Assembly: GCA_944989445.1 (NCBI GenBank)
Contig: CALYLW010000437.1
Span: 1 to 64,000, forward strand
Length of the DNA: 64,000 bases
From: Ampullaceana balthica
Taxonomy: Eukaryota > Mollusca > Gastropoda > Lymnaeidae
Direction of reading: 5' to 3'
The notes under the pieces are model-generated. The model searched no databases, was not told where the DNA came from, and saw only the letters and a program-made list of their open reading frames with translations. This document shows positions 11,025 through 23,000 of the stretch, piece after piece. Within the stretch, counting starts at the first letter, position 1. Every line of letters starts with the position of its first letter. The translations under genes were made by a program, and so were the position numbers.

Positions 11025-14000
11025 GTAAGTACCATGAAAAATACCGTAAATAAGTTCTTTCATACAAATATCATGACCTTTTCTTTTTTCATGAGATGTT
11101 GCTAGACCACGTATCATCATAGTATTATCCCTTTCTCATCAACATATGGGACGCGGTGGTCGAGTGGCAGCACGCTTGACTGGCATACCGATGGTCACGG
11201 GTTCGTATCCATGTGAAGGCAGGGATTTTGTTCCTAGGGCGCCCCTGAGTTCACCTAGTGGGTACCCGACGTCAGTTGGGGAAGTAAAGGCGGCATGGCA
11301 TTGTGCTAGCCACACAATACCCTCGTATGCCGTGGCTATTGAATTCAACTTGTGAACGCTGCTGTTGTTCGTCCGTCGTGGTCGACGATGACCACTCTCA
11401 TCATATTTGCTGGGCCGCCACATGTGTCCTCTGGTGGCTTATTAACCCTATTTTGGCACGAAAAAGGCGTCCGCATGTCGGACAAGAGCTAGAAGCGGTC
11501 CCTTTCTTGCTCGACGTTTTAACTTGGTAGCCTGTTGTCTATTAGCTTCACAGACAGCTGCGCCATTCCATATCGTAGAGCGCCAGTGGGCTGCTACACT
11601 TGCCCCATAGGCCAATGGTCTGAAACGGAACTTTTACTTTTACTTACATCAACATCACCATAATTGGCACTACAGTTCACGAAAGGCCCTGGCCTGTTCG
11701 AGCTCATTTTTCCAGTCAGATCATAATAATTTTGAATCCTAACAATATTCTGTTTAAATAGTACCCTACATTTTTCAAGACTGTTTGCAAACACATTGCT
11801 TTGTTCTTATTGAGATATACTGTATTTTAGTATTTAATCAGTTTTGAATTTGTCATTAAATATCTACTAGGGCATACCTCTATGAACGGATTCATATGGA
11901 AATGACGACAATGCAGAACAACCAGAAAACGACAATTGATCATATCATGAAGTGAATTAAATGTATTGTAACTCTACAAATATTTCATTCTCAGTCATCC
12001 AACTGTTTTGTTTAACAAATAAAACCTGATTTTAAGACATTTAAACAAGTCTGGTTTTATTTTTTGCTACTACTACTGAGCTCGACTATTGAGCGCCATT
12101 AATAAGGTGTTACAGGGCTCTGCAAATAACGACAAAGAAATCAATGAGTTACTTGATACAGTTCAATGTTCTTTTGTATTTCTTGGGTAGCAGCAGGCGA
12201 TCATCATTCACGCCTGCGTAGCTTCCAAGGACAATGCCGCTTACGAGAGTCTTCCAATCATCTCTATCATGTGCCAATCTATCCAGCCATCTCTATTGTA
12301 AATGAATTCTTGCCATGTTCACGGCCGTGGATCTCCGTGTCCCGGCTCTATACAGTTGCAGTGGCTTCACAATTGCGTTGAATTATCCTTATCTCTTGAC
12401 TACGACTCTGGCATCTGGAGACCAGACAATTTTTTTTAAACTGTTGAATAGTTTCGTCCGAGCCATCCCAACCTTTGATACCAGCATCTGTGCATAATTG
12501 CTTGTATACTATTCTGCAAAGGTAGAAAAATCTCTCCACCTTTTCGTGTGCTTCTTTTTTCACTACGTTGGCATGAACCAAAGCGCTTCGTTTTATGTAT
12601 GTAATGACTAATACGTGGTGAATGTCTACAAAAATGTTGTTTTTTCCAATACGTTGTCATTAAGAAGCATATATTTCATGCATTTGAGCATTGATTTTTT
12701 TATATTTTCATTCTAACCAGCATAATTTCTTTATTTGTAAGATTATGATAACTACGTACGTCTGGTCATAGTCATTGTTGCTCTGCATCATTCTTAAACT
12801 AATTTTATAGTGCTACATTCTTTAATATTAATATAGCATTATTGAAACACTTATTTGAAAGAAGTATAATGAATATTACCAGGTCTCGCTTGCAACCCTT
12901 GGATTGACGAGGGTAAGGCATGGAAGATGGACTGTCCGCCAGGGGGCTTGTCGACCCCCATCATCTTTCTTGTCAAGTTCAAAGATGGTAGAGAAATTCA
13001 AGTAGCCAGATGTAATCAGACTGGCTGCACCAGCTACTCGAACATCTACAATGCCACTATGAACAGTAGTAGCACACCCTCTGGCATGACGTATGCGACT
13101 TCCTTCACAATCAGCCAAGTGAACAGATCATTCGATAGTGCAGCTTGTTTGGTAGACAGCACAGAGGTCAAGAAGTGTCAATTCTGGGTCTACGGTAGGT
13201 GCTTTTCTTTCATATCGAGACCACAACAACGAGAAAAGCTAGTAAAGTTGCTACAATATCAGCAAAAAGACCTGATATATTAAATAATAATAAATAAGTT
13301 TCACTAGGGGACATTATAATTCATGATCTGTATTAAAGTTGAACTTAACTTTGTCAGTAACCTTTTAAACATTTTTTGGTATTCTTTATCAAAAACCTTA
13401 TCAAATTTTAGGGTTGCTTTTGATTTAAAATTAAAATTTTAAAGATTTTTGCAAGCTATAGAAAAAATGTTTTTGTCAATAACTTTCTCTGAAGCTCAAA
13501 AGCACTTCGATCTCTGACATATATTTGAACGAACTGAAACATTTTATCATCATACTATCCCATACCTGTGTTCACAGTTAAACCAGAAAAACCAGTGTGT
13601 TCCCCACCAATCCTCACCAACAACAACTTAACCCTCACGATGGTTTGCACTACTGCCAGAGTCTACCCAGTAGTCGGTTGCTACATCAGTCACTTTGTAA
13701 GAGATTTTTATGTGTTCGTTTTTTAAATATAATATAATTTCTTTATATTTCTTTCTTTAAGTCAGGGAAACGTATTTGTCGAATCTGACATAACACGGAT
13801 TAATAGTATGATAGGTACTGAGGTTACATTAGAAGCAGAGGAATCATTTATCAAAGGGCCAAGAAAGCAACAATACAATTCTCTAAATGGCGCTTAATAC
13901 GTCACTTAAGATTGTGTCTAGTTTCGTAGTCTTTCGTGTTATTATAACGATTGTTTTTAAAAATTACTTACATCCTAGCGATGATTAATAGTGAAACATA

Positions 14001-17000
14001 TTATACCTACCATATTAGAGTAAAAAGTGAATAATAACTTTAATTGACACAATATAATAATGTTTTATAAAAACCATAGTTAAGTTGATCCACACAAGTA
14101 ATTTGATTGAAAATCGCCGATTGACAATCAACAATACTAGCTCTATTTTTATTCCTAGAAAACTTCCAATGCATTGAGTGGTCAGGTGTACCCTAGGACT
14201 AGCGACTCGGCCGACGGGCAGGGAAACATAACTGCTAACTGTACAGCCATCCTCGATCTGAACGGAATTGAACCCAGGGACGAGCAGCTGAGTATGACGA
14301 TGTACCCAACGAGTGGAGAACCGCCGAACGATACCTCGCTCCAGGCGACCAGCGATTTGTCAAATGTTCTATATTTTCGTGAGTCCAATTCTCGCTGTCA
14401 AGTTATTTAATCCCTAGACGCTGAGTTTAGTCAAAATCATCTTTATCATAGCTTATCTGTTACTGACGCTCTCTCTATACAGAAGAGTATTGCTGCCCAC
14501 ACTTATCCATGGTTTATATCTAGCATTGCATTTCTTTAGAGTTTTAAATGTTGATAGTGTTGGTTTTCCTGGTTTCATCAGGCAACCCATTCCATGCCCG
14601 AATTCCAGAAAGGAAAAACGAGAATTTGTATTTGTTCACGCATATGAGTAAGAAAAGTGTTTTTATCTTTATGTCTATCTGAAGGTAGTTTTAAGTTATC
14701 TTTCTGTTGTCTTATTTATACAGACGACTCCTTCTATACACAAGATAAGTGCGTCCACAGACCATGCCGGTCTGTTGGCAAGTGATCCAGTGTTCACAGG
14801 CCACAGCTATAAGGGTTCCACGCATTACCAAGCCGCCTTTATTTTCCCAAACTAGTGTTAGCTACCCATTCGAAGCTGGGTGCACTCAGGGACGCCTTAG
14901 GCCCAGGGAACAACTCCTTGCCGTCACATGGATTTGTTATTCTATCCTCTAGTGTTTCTTGGTCTAAGGATAAATTTAATTGTGTTACTCTTTTAGAACA
15001 TTCTCCAGTAATCAGTCTGGCAGGTCTCTTTTGAATTTGTTTCTTGTTTATCTAGTTTTTCTTTCTTGGGTGGCTCGCATACATAAAATACATATTATAG
15101 TACATTAAAGTAGCATTTTAGTTGTATATTCGTATTACAGCAGTATAAGTTTCTCTTTATAAATCTTAAGGTTTATGATAAGAAAATCTTTCGAAGTAAA
15201 AACGTTTAAGAGGGATACGACGCTAAACCCTAAAGTTGTTAATACAGTTTCCTTATTTAACCGTTTGCTGATAAACTAAATCATTTTACGGAATTACAAT
15301 AACCTTTTGCAAATATTATTTTAAAAGTTCCTCAAATATTAAATTGAATTGTCTTGTGGTATTACAGCCTGTTCTAAAAAATTGTATATCGATACAAGTT
15401 TAATATTAATAAGTGAGTTTAAAGTCATATAAATTTGTATCTTTTTATATACATTTAATTACTGATTTTTCTGATATTTCTTTTTAACTGGCGGACGTGG
15501 GGGTCGCTTATGTAGGTTCATTTATAGAAATGAAATTGTTGTTTACGAATAGGAATGATAGCACTATTTATATCAATTATACAATGTCTCAAAATCTTGA
15601 TGATGGCAGCGGACAATATTCGAGCCAATAAAGCGTTTGTTGTAGTTTTACGAGCAGCTTTTAAAAAAAAATGTTTATTTGATTTAGCTAGGTAATTGTT
15701 GCTCGATTCATCTGAGTATGGGATAATGAAGTTGGATGCTTCATAATTTTTGTGACCATCACGTGATAGATTCATTTTGTTTAAATCTTTCAGGACTTCC
15801 AGTTGTGGCAAATCTTGAAAACTGCCCTAACGGAACAGATGTCGCCGCAGCATCAGGAGGCATCAAAGTTGGCAGCTCAGCCACTTGTAGATGTGTGCTT
15901 AAAGATCTGGGATACCCAGCCGGACAAGCACAGTGGTTTTGGTCCAATAAATCCGTTGGGACAGCGAACCCAAATGATAGATCATCCACTCTAACAATCA
16001 ATTACGACCCGAAAGGTATTATTCTTTTTAATAAAAATTAATCGCCTGTTTCTTTAATTCATCCCTTGTAAAATTATTATCCTGTAAATCATGACCATTT
16101 TAAATATTTCATTTTAATTTGATATACATTTCCACTAAATCCTCCAGTAGTAGATTTCTAGTTTATTCCTATAAGCAAATTAAAGCATATTCTCATTCAT
16201 TAATTTAACATCTTTGTCCATTCCAGTAATTAAATTATAGTGTCCTAAGCTAAAATGTATTTCTACAGTATTCAATGATGTATATGCATAGCTGCATGGC
16301 ATATTTCATTACGTTCATTTCTAATATTATTATTTTTTTAAAGTAATATTTAAGTACATTCTATTCAGTTGTATTGTTTTGTATTTTAAGTATAGTGATA
16401 AATACAATCTAAAGTGTACGCTTCATCGTCTTGTACTAAAGTTGTCCTAGATCAGTGGTTCCCAAAGTGGTCCGTACGGACCCCCACGGTCCGCGGTACC
16501 CTTCAGGGGGTCCGTGGAAAATTAACATTGATTTGGGGGTCCCTGAACAACGTCAGGGGGTCCGCGCAGGGTTTAATATAAAAAAATAAAAATGATACAT
16601 TTTTATTTTGTTGAAATTAAAATAAATAATAATAAATAAAATAGTATGTGAATGCCTTTTCTATTAATTAAATACCATCTTAGGTGCTATCCTTCATTGA
16701 TACAATGTTTTTTTACGTAGAAAAAGTAGTAGAACTACGGTAATTCCCACATCTATAACCAATCAAAATACTTGGTTTGTTGAAAGGTCAAGCTTGATGC
16801 AGAACAAATGCCGAATGCCTATAACTATAAGTAGAAAAATACAAGTTTTTAACTTGAATCTACGAGGGTTTCAAGGTTGTGTATTTTTCGATGAGTCGGG
16901 AAGTTATATTTATCTAAATTGGATCCTATCATCAAATAATGTTTTCAATAGCGCTTTACTGTTACAACATATAAGAGAATGAGTGAGCCCAAGGCTGGAC

Positions 17001-20000
17001 TTAGACTTGATGGGGTCCTAAGCTATTTAAGGCCCTTTTGAAGTCTAGATATTCTATATCAGTGACAAAAATGAAAACAAAATTCCGGGGGCCCCCAAGA
17101 AGGCAGGGGCCCTAAGCTATAGCTTGTTTAGCAAATAGGTTAATCCAGCACTGAGTGAGCCGAAGAAACAACTCCGACAATATGGTGTTAATGAATATTT
17201 GAAGAATGGCTAAATGTTTGGAAACAGATACGAAAGGTGAAACTTTATTTACTGAATTTAAAAAATGTTTGAAGTTAAAGCAATACTCTTGACTTTCTGG
17301 CATACTTAAAACATTCTGTACCAAATGTATTTTCAGTATGTAAATTGAGTCATTCATCAACATCAAATATTCACAAAAAATCTTAGTGAAAGTTGCATGG
17401 ATCACTACATTATGTCATTAGAGCAAATAATAAAATCAAAAGGAATGCCTTGATGAGAGATTATTTGCTCACTATGGTTTGGAAAATGAAGAAGACTATA
17501 ATGGATTAGTTATTCACACAGAAGTACGCTGGTTATCATCACGTACATATTTAAATCGATTTTATGCTCTCTTTGATTCAGTGTCCGAATTCCTGGAAAA
17601 CAAAGACAATGACCTGCATCACAATTAACTAAAGAAAATGGCATATCCTTTATGAATGATTTATTTACCCAAATTTAACCAAACTAATTTGTAGTACAAC
17701 TACTACAAGGTAACCAATTAAATTTAATCAAAACTAAAAGCGTTATATCTGAGTTTGTTGCAAACCTTTTTCTGTGCAAACAAAACTTAGGCACATTAGA
17801 ATGTTTTCAGTTTTCAAACCTTTTGAAATTGAATAAGTTAAATGTAAAAAAATCTTTTTTTTAAAAAGGACACGCTTTTATTTACATATAGAAATTGCAC
17901 TAAATATGTATAATACAAAAAAAAACATTTTCCCCTAACTGAAAATTGAACCTCGTACCCCCATGTCGGCAATCGATCACGCTTATATTTCGGCCAGCAA
18001 GACTTGATGTTGATAGTACTTTTTAAAGTTATAATAATTGTATCACTCTAGGGCGAATTGAGGCATGGTTCATTGACGCAAGTGATAATATTTTATATAG
18101 ACAAAAACTAAAAACTAAAAGTGCAATAATTTCAATACGGTACATTCGATCGATCTGAAATTTTGATACAATGCATTGTCATCCAAGATCTATATCTGTG
18201 GTAAAATTTTTAGATCTCTAGGACCATCAGAAGTGGTATAATTTTACGTTTCAAGTTTTGAAGGAAGGATGGATACAACATACAAACATTGTGACTTAAA
18301 TAAAAGCGTGTAAAAATAGAGATAAAGATTTGCTTGCTTACTGCCAAAACTTAACGGCTCTTCATGCAGACCTCAGACCTGAACCAAAGATTGGCAGTTG
18401 AACTCTTTAGCGAATGGACACACTTCTTATTTTATCTTATCTATACAGACGCTTCTTCTATGCAGAAGATAATTGCGTCCACAGATCATGACAAGTTGGC
18501 AAGTGATGCAGCTTTCAGAGGCCACGGCTATGATGGGTTCCACGCATTACCCAGGTCCAAAACACAGATGAATACATACTAATACAGGAGCAGCTTATTG
18601 GACTAGGATAGCACAAATTCTGGTTACAAAGTCAGATTCCAATTATAGGTTATTGTGCAGAATCTTTTGACTGTTTTCCTGTCTTCCTATTTGGTAGAAC
18701 AAAGATTCAGTGGCGTTATGAACCTCATCATAAAAAATAACAACAAAAATATGAAAAAATAAACGACTAGAAATTGGTGCTCGTGAGGATTTGCGGTTCC
18801 TACACATAAACATTGAGTCGGTCATAAATCCTATAAAATAAAAGGCTATGGTCCGTTCGGTCATCGATAGCGATTGGTCCCTCAAACATATATGACTCCT
18901 ACAGCCAATCATATTGAACACGTTTACGTGGACGTTCAAAACGAGTTATTTTTGGTGCAGTATTTCTTCCAAGACTTTATTTTGAGTTATGCGCATTGGG
19001 ATTTATAGTAAAAAAAACCTCTGTTTTACGAGTTATTTATTTTAACTATAATGAATAGAATTTTTGACGTGATGTACATGTATGGCCGTCGAGACGGCTG
19101 TTGGAGGGGAGTTACAACATGCCACCGAACGGTGGCAGAACGTCCGTGGACGGGCTTTGTTGCTCGTACACTCATAAAATCTCATCACGTTAATCAAAGT
19201 TATTAATGGTTTTCAATTTAATCGTAAACAAAAGTGATAATTTCAATAAATACCATAATTTTAATCAAAATGTTGTTTTGTAACTTTTGTACTATGCATT
19301 TATAAAGTTTTTTTCACTTGAGGGTCCGTCGGGAAGTTTTGAGTATAAAAGGGGTCCGTGGGTCAAAAAAGTTTGGGAACCACTGTCCTAGATAATCAGC
19401 GATGTAGTGAATTATTTAATTCTATTAACGCCAACAAACGGTGCAGATAAAATTGTCATTTAATCTTGTTGTCTATTCAGATCCAAATCCTTCGTACGAA
19501 TGTGGAGCTACGTCACCTCTCAAAGGTGTACCTGACAGGAGAACATACATACCAGTTTTCATAAGTGAGTATTGCAATCTTAAATAATTTAAAGTGACCT
19601 TGATCATCACAGTTCGACCAAATAAGATCTCTTATATATCTCTTATATATTACTAGGTTGTGCTGCGGCGCCGTGGCGCCTGCGGCGCCCACTTTTTTAG
19701 GGCGCCTATTTCTAGAAGCTTAATAGAATGCGCTTCAAATTTCGCACGTAATCTTTAACATTCCCGATAAATCGAGAATGTTCATTATCTTTCCTATTTC
19801 ATTAAAAAAAATTATAAATATGCGTTAAGCGCCATAAATGAAAGCTCTGAAATTTTATCTTTTTGTATCTTTTTAAAAATCATTTATATTAACTGGTGGC
19901 ATCTGCTTTATTGCTTGATTGTTTGTTTTCCGAAAAACTTTGGATCGATTTTCGACCCACTTCCCCGTATGCTAGCAAGCTGAAATTTTGCAGGCAGACT

Positions 20001-23000
20001 CGTGCTGACGATAAAAATGATCTATCGAAATTTCAGATCGATCGAAAGGACTGTAATTAAATTAATGAATTTTATATTATCTCTATGTAGCATGTAAATG
20101 TTTATGCTAGCCTGTCGCGAGGTGCGTATTAAATTGTACGCGTGGTGCGTATTATATTGAACATACTTTTATAATAATTTCCCGATCTGTAAATGTTTAT
20201 GCTAGTGTGTCGTATTATATTGAACATAATCAATACTTTTAGTTATGTCTCAAATATAAAGGATTTTTTTTTAATTTTTTTAAAACTTTGGTTTTAATTA
20301 TTTTTTTAAATTATATACATTTTTTTAAATGCTCCAGGAGCTCAAATCGTGTTTACTGTTTGTTGACATATAGACGCATTTGTATTTTCAATTTCACATA
20401 AGGAGGCATATTGTATCCCACATTCCCAAACCAAGTTATAAAGGAGACAACATCATACAGCATGCTATAGTTGGACATAATGTGGTTATGACAAATGCCT
20501 TTCCTAAAACTTAGAGATTCTCCAGATGATGATTAAATGGTCTTAAACTCAGGTCTCTGAATTCATTTCATTGTGAATCATAACCATTCCGTATGTGACA
20601 TAGTCAGTGAATCATAACCATTCCGTATGTGACATAGTCAGTGAATCATAACCATTCCGTATGTGACATAGTCAGTGAATCATAACCATTCCGTATGTGA
20701 CATAGTCAGTGAATCATAACCATTCCGTATGTGACATAGTCAGTGAATCATAACAATTCCGTATGTGACATAGTCAGTGAATCATAACCATTCCGTATGT
20801 GACATAGTCAGTGAATCATAACAATTCCGTATGTGACATAGTCAGTGAATAATATTTAAAAAAACGTAAAAAACCACGTTTTTTACTATAAATCCTTTAT
20901 GTACGATAAATAACTAAAAGAATCAACATACATAATTTGCAATGTATGTGACGTCTGCCTGTCCGTGACGCTACTAATTTTAGAAAGAAGCGCACCAATA
21001 TTACTGCACCAAAAATAACTCTTTTCGAACGTTCCACATAAAATTGTGCAAAATGAAAATAAATGAATCAAATAAAAATAAATTTTGAAAACTTCCGTCA
21101 TTTTTGACGGGTTACACTAGTCAATATACATAATTCCCGTTGTTTGTATGGTTGTAATGTAATGTAATGTTGTTAGCTGGCGCTGCTATATGGACGTAAT
21201 GCTGTTAGGTGACACTGCGATCGATTTTGTTTTATAGTGCTGCACCAAAAATAACACTTTTCGAACTTCCGCATAAACTTGTTTAATATGATAATATATG
21301 AATCAAATAAAAATAAATAAAATAAATGAAAGTTCTGTATTACGTTATTTTTTTATTGGATGTGTATTTATTTTGAAAACTTCCGTCATTTTGACGGGTG
21401 AAACACTAGTGTTTAATGTAATGCGGATCGATCAGGAATATGTTTATAAAAGTGTTGTCAATAAAATACGCACCTTATTGCTCGACAGGAAAGGTTGTTC
21501 AATATAATACGCACCGCGACACTATAGCAAAAAAATTTAACATGATACATAGAGATAAATAAAATAATCTAAAAAGTCAATAATTTAATTATGGTACATG
21601 CGATCGATCTGAAATTTGAAACATCGTTTTTATCATCGGCACAAAATGGCCTGCAAAATTTCAGCCCGCTAGCTTACGAGGAAGTGGGTTAAAAATCGAT
21701 CCAAAGTTTTTTCGACAAACAAGCAAGCAAGCAAGGGCTAGACACCACGAGTTAATATAAAGGATTTTTAAAAAACATCCCAAAGAGCAACTCCATAAAC
21801 CCAGAGAGTAAGTTCCAAGTTAACAAGAGAGCCTCTTTAAATGTAGCCATAAATTCTTACCATAGAACTATCGCATACTAAAATGAAATGACGCTTTTTA
21901 ATTTTTTATGCCATGCTAATACAGCGCTTTGAAAATTGTGCAGCGTCCATTATCTTCAAAAATGAAATTTTCAAGACGAATATTTTAAAAGGAAATAAAC
22001 ATTTCAAGAAAGAATGTATTGGATTACAGTATTTACATCATAAGCTACAGGCTATCACTATACATACATTTATAGTGTTTGATAGAAAAGTTAGCTCTAC
22101 TTTATATGACATTTGAGATGGCGTCAAAGGGCCCTGAGTATAGGATCTTATAGAACCCGTCGGGGAATTCCCCGGCAAATTTCTCCCCTCACTTGAGGGG
22201 ACCTAGCCGACGGGGACACCCCCGAGACGATCCCCTAGAAGAGGGGGTCGTCTGGGCAGATGGCAGCCGCAGAAGTAGACATAGTCTGCCTCTCAAAGGG
22301 AGTTTCCACCCCAGAGGGTGGATGTGGATTTTTCCCTACTTCGACCCGCCATAGCTGCGGCGCCACCACGGCACAGAATACGGGTCTATGTATCCAAGGA
22401 CTGTCGCAAGATAGGGGGAAACATCATTGTAGACCACCCATGGAGGTGCGGGCAACCGCAATAGCCAACCACATAGTGTTGGGTAAGGGCAACCCCATTG
22501 CGTAAGTCTCCTCAGAGCTGACGTCCGACCAAAGTTCCTCACGGCACTTTTTCTAGTATTGTATTGGCCCACCTGGCCCTAAACAGTGCCGTTTACTGAA
22601 AATCGGTAGAAAGGGGGGCGAAACGGTCACTTCGGATGTCCCGACCCTCAACGGGTACAATGGTTTTCGTCATTGTCGGGGGTATTCCCCACGGGGAATT
22701 CCCACCACGGATGCCCCCGTCTACGATCCGTGCAGCGACTGAAATCATCTATCTGACTGCCTGGCTAACCCTAGCGGGACTTCGACGTTCTTCGTCGGGA
22801 CTGTTAGTTTCGGGTCTCGCGTACCCTACTTATCCAGAGGACCCCGTAAAGGTCAGCCCCTATAGCTCTACTATATGTACGGTATTTATTGACTAGATCT
22901 GCTTGAAACGATTATTTTTTAATTATTTATTTTGCTATTGTACAAACCAATATTTACAGATGCGCCTGAAAATGTTTCCATCGTGATAAATTATGACGAT

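Larger units (their letters stand above)
16453..19385 (+). mobile_element. Degraded hAT DNA transposon with 8-bp target duplication
   Basis: Terminal inverted repeats begin CAGTGGTTCCCAAAGTGG on the left and end AGTTTGGGAACCACTG on the right. Both sides are flanked by the direct 8-bp duplication TCCTAGAT (16,445-16,452 and 19,386-19,393), the hallmark of hAT insertion. Inside, the + strand keeps fragments of a hAT transposase of the ZBED5/Buster-like type: HTEVRWLSSRTYLNRFYALF (~17,512-17,571) and FTKFNQTNL/LQGNQLNLIKTK-like sequence (~17,660-17,745), broken by stops. It lies wholly in intron 5 of the Ig gene. A second copy of the family starts at 63,444. Confidence 0.92.

Noticed and set aside
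17940..18010. Possible tRNA-like sequence on the minus strand
   Set aside because: A faint B-box-like GTACGAGGTTCAAT is present, but no cloverleaf or second copy supports it.
22260..22896. Two forward frames in the GC-rich island as genes
   Set aside because: No domain, no signal, no splice connection; long frames are expected by chance in GC-rich DNA.
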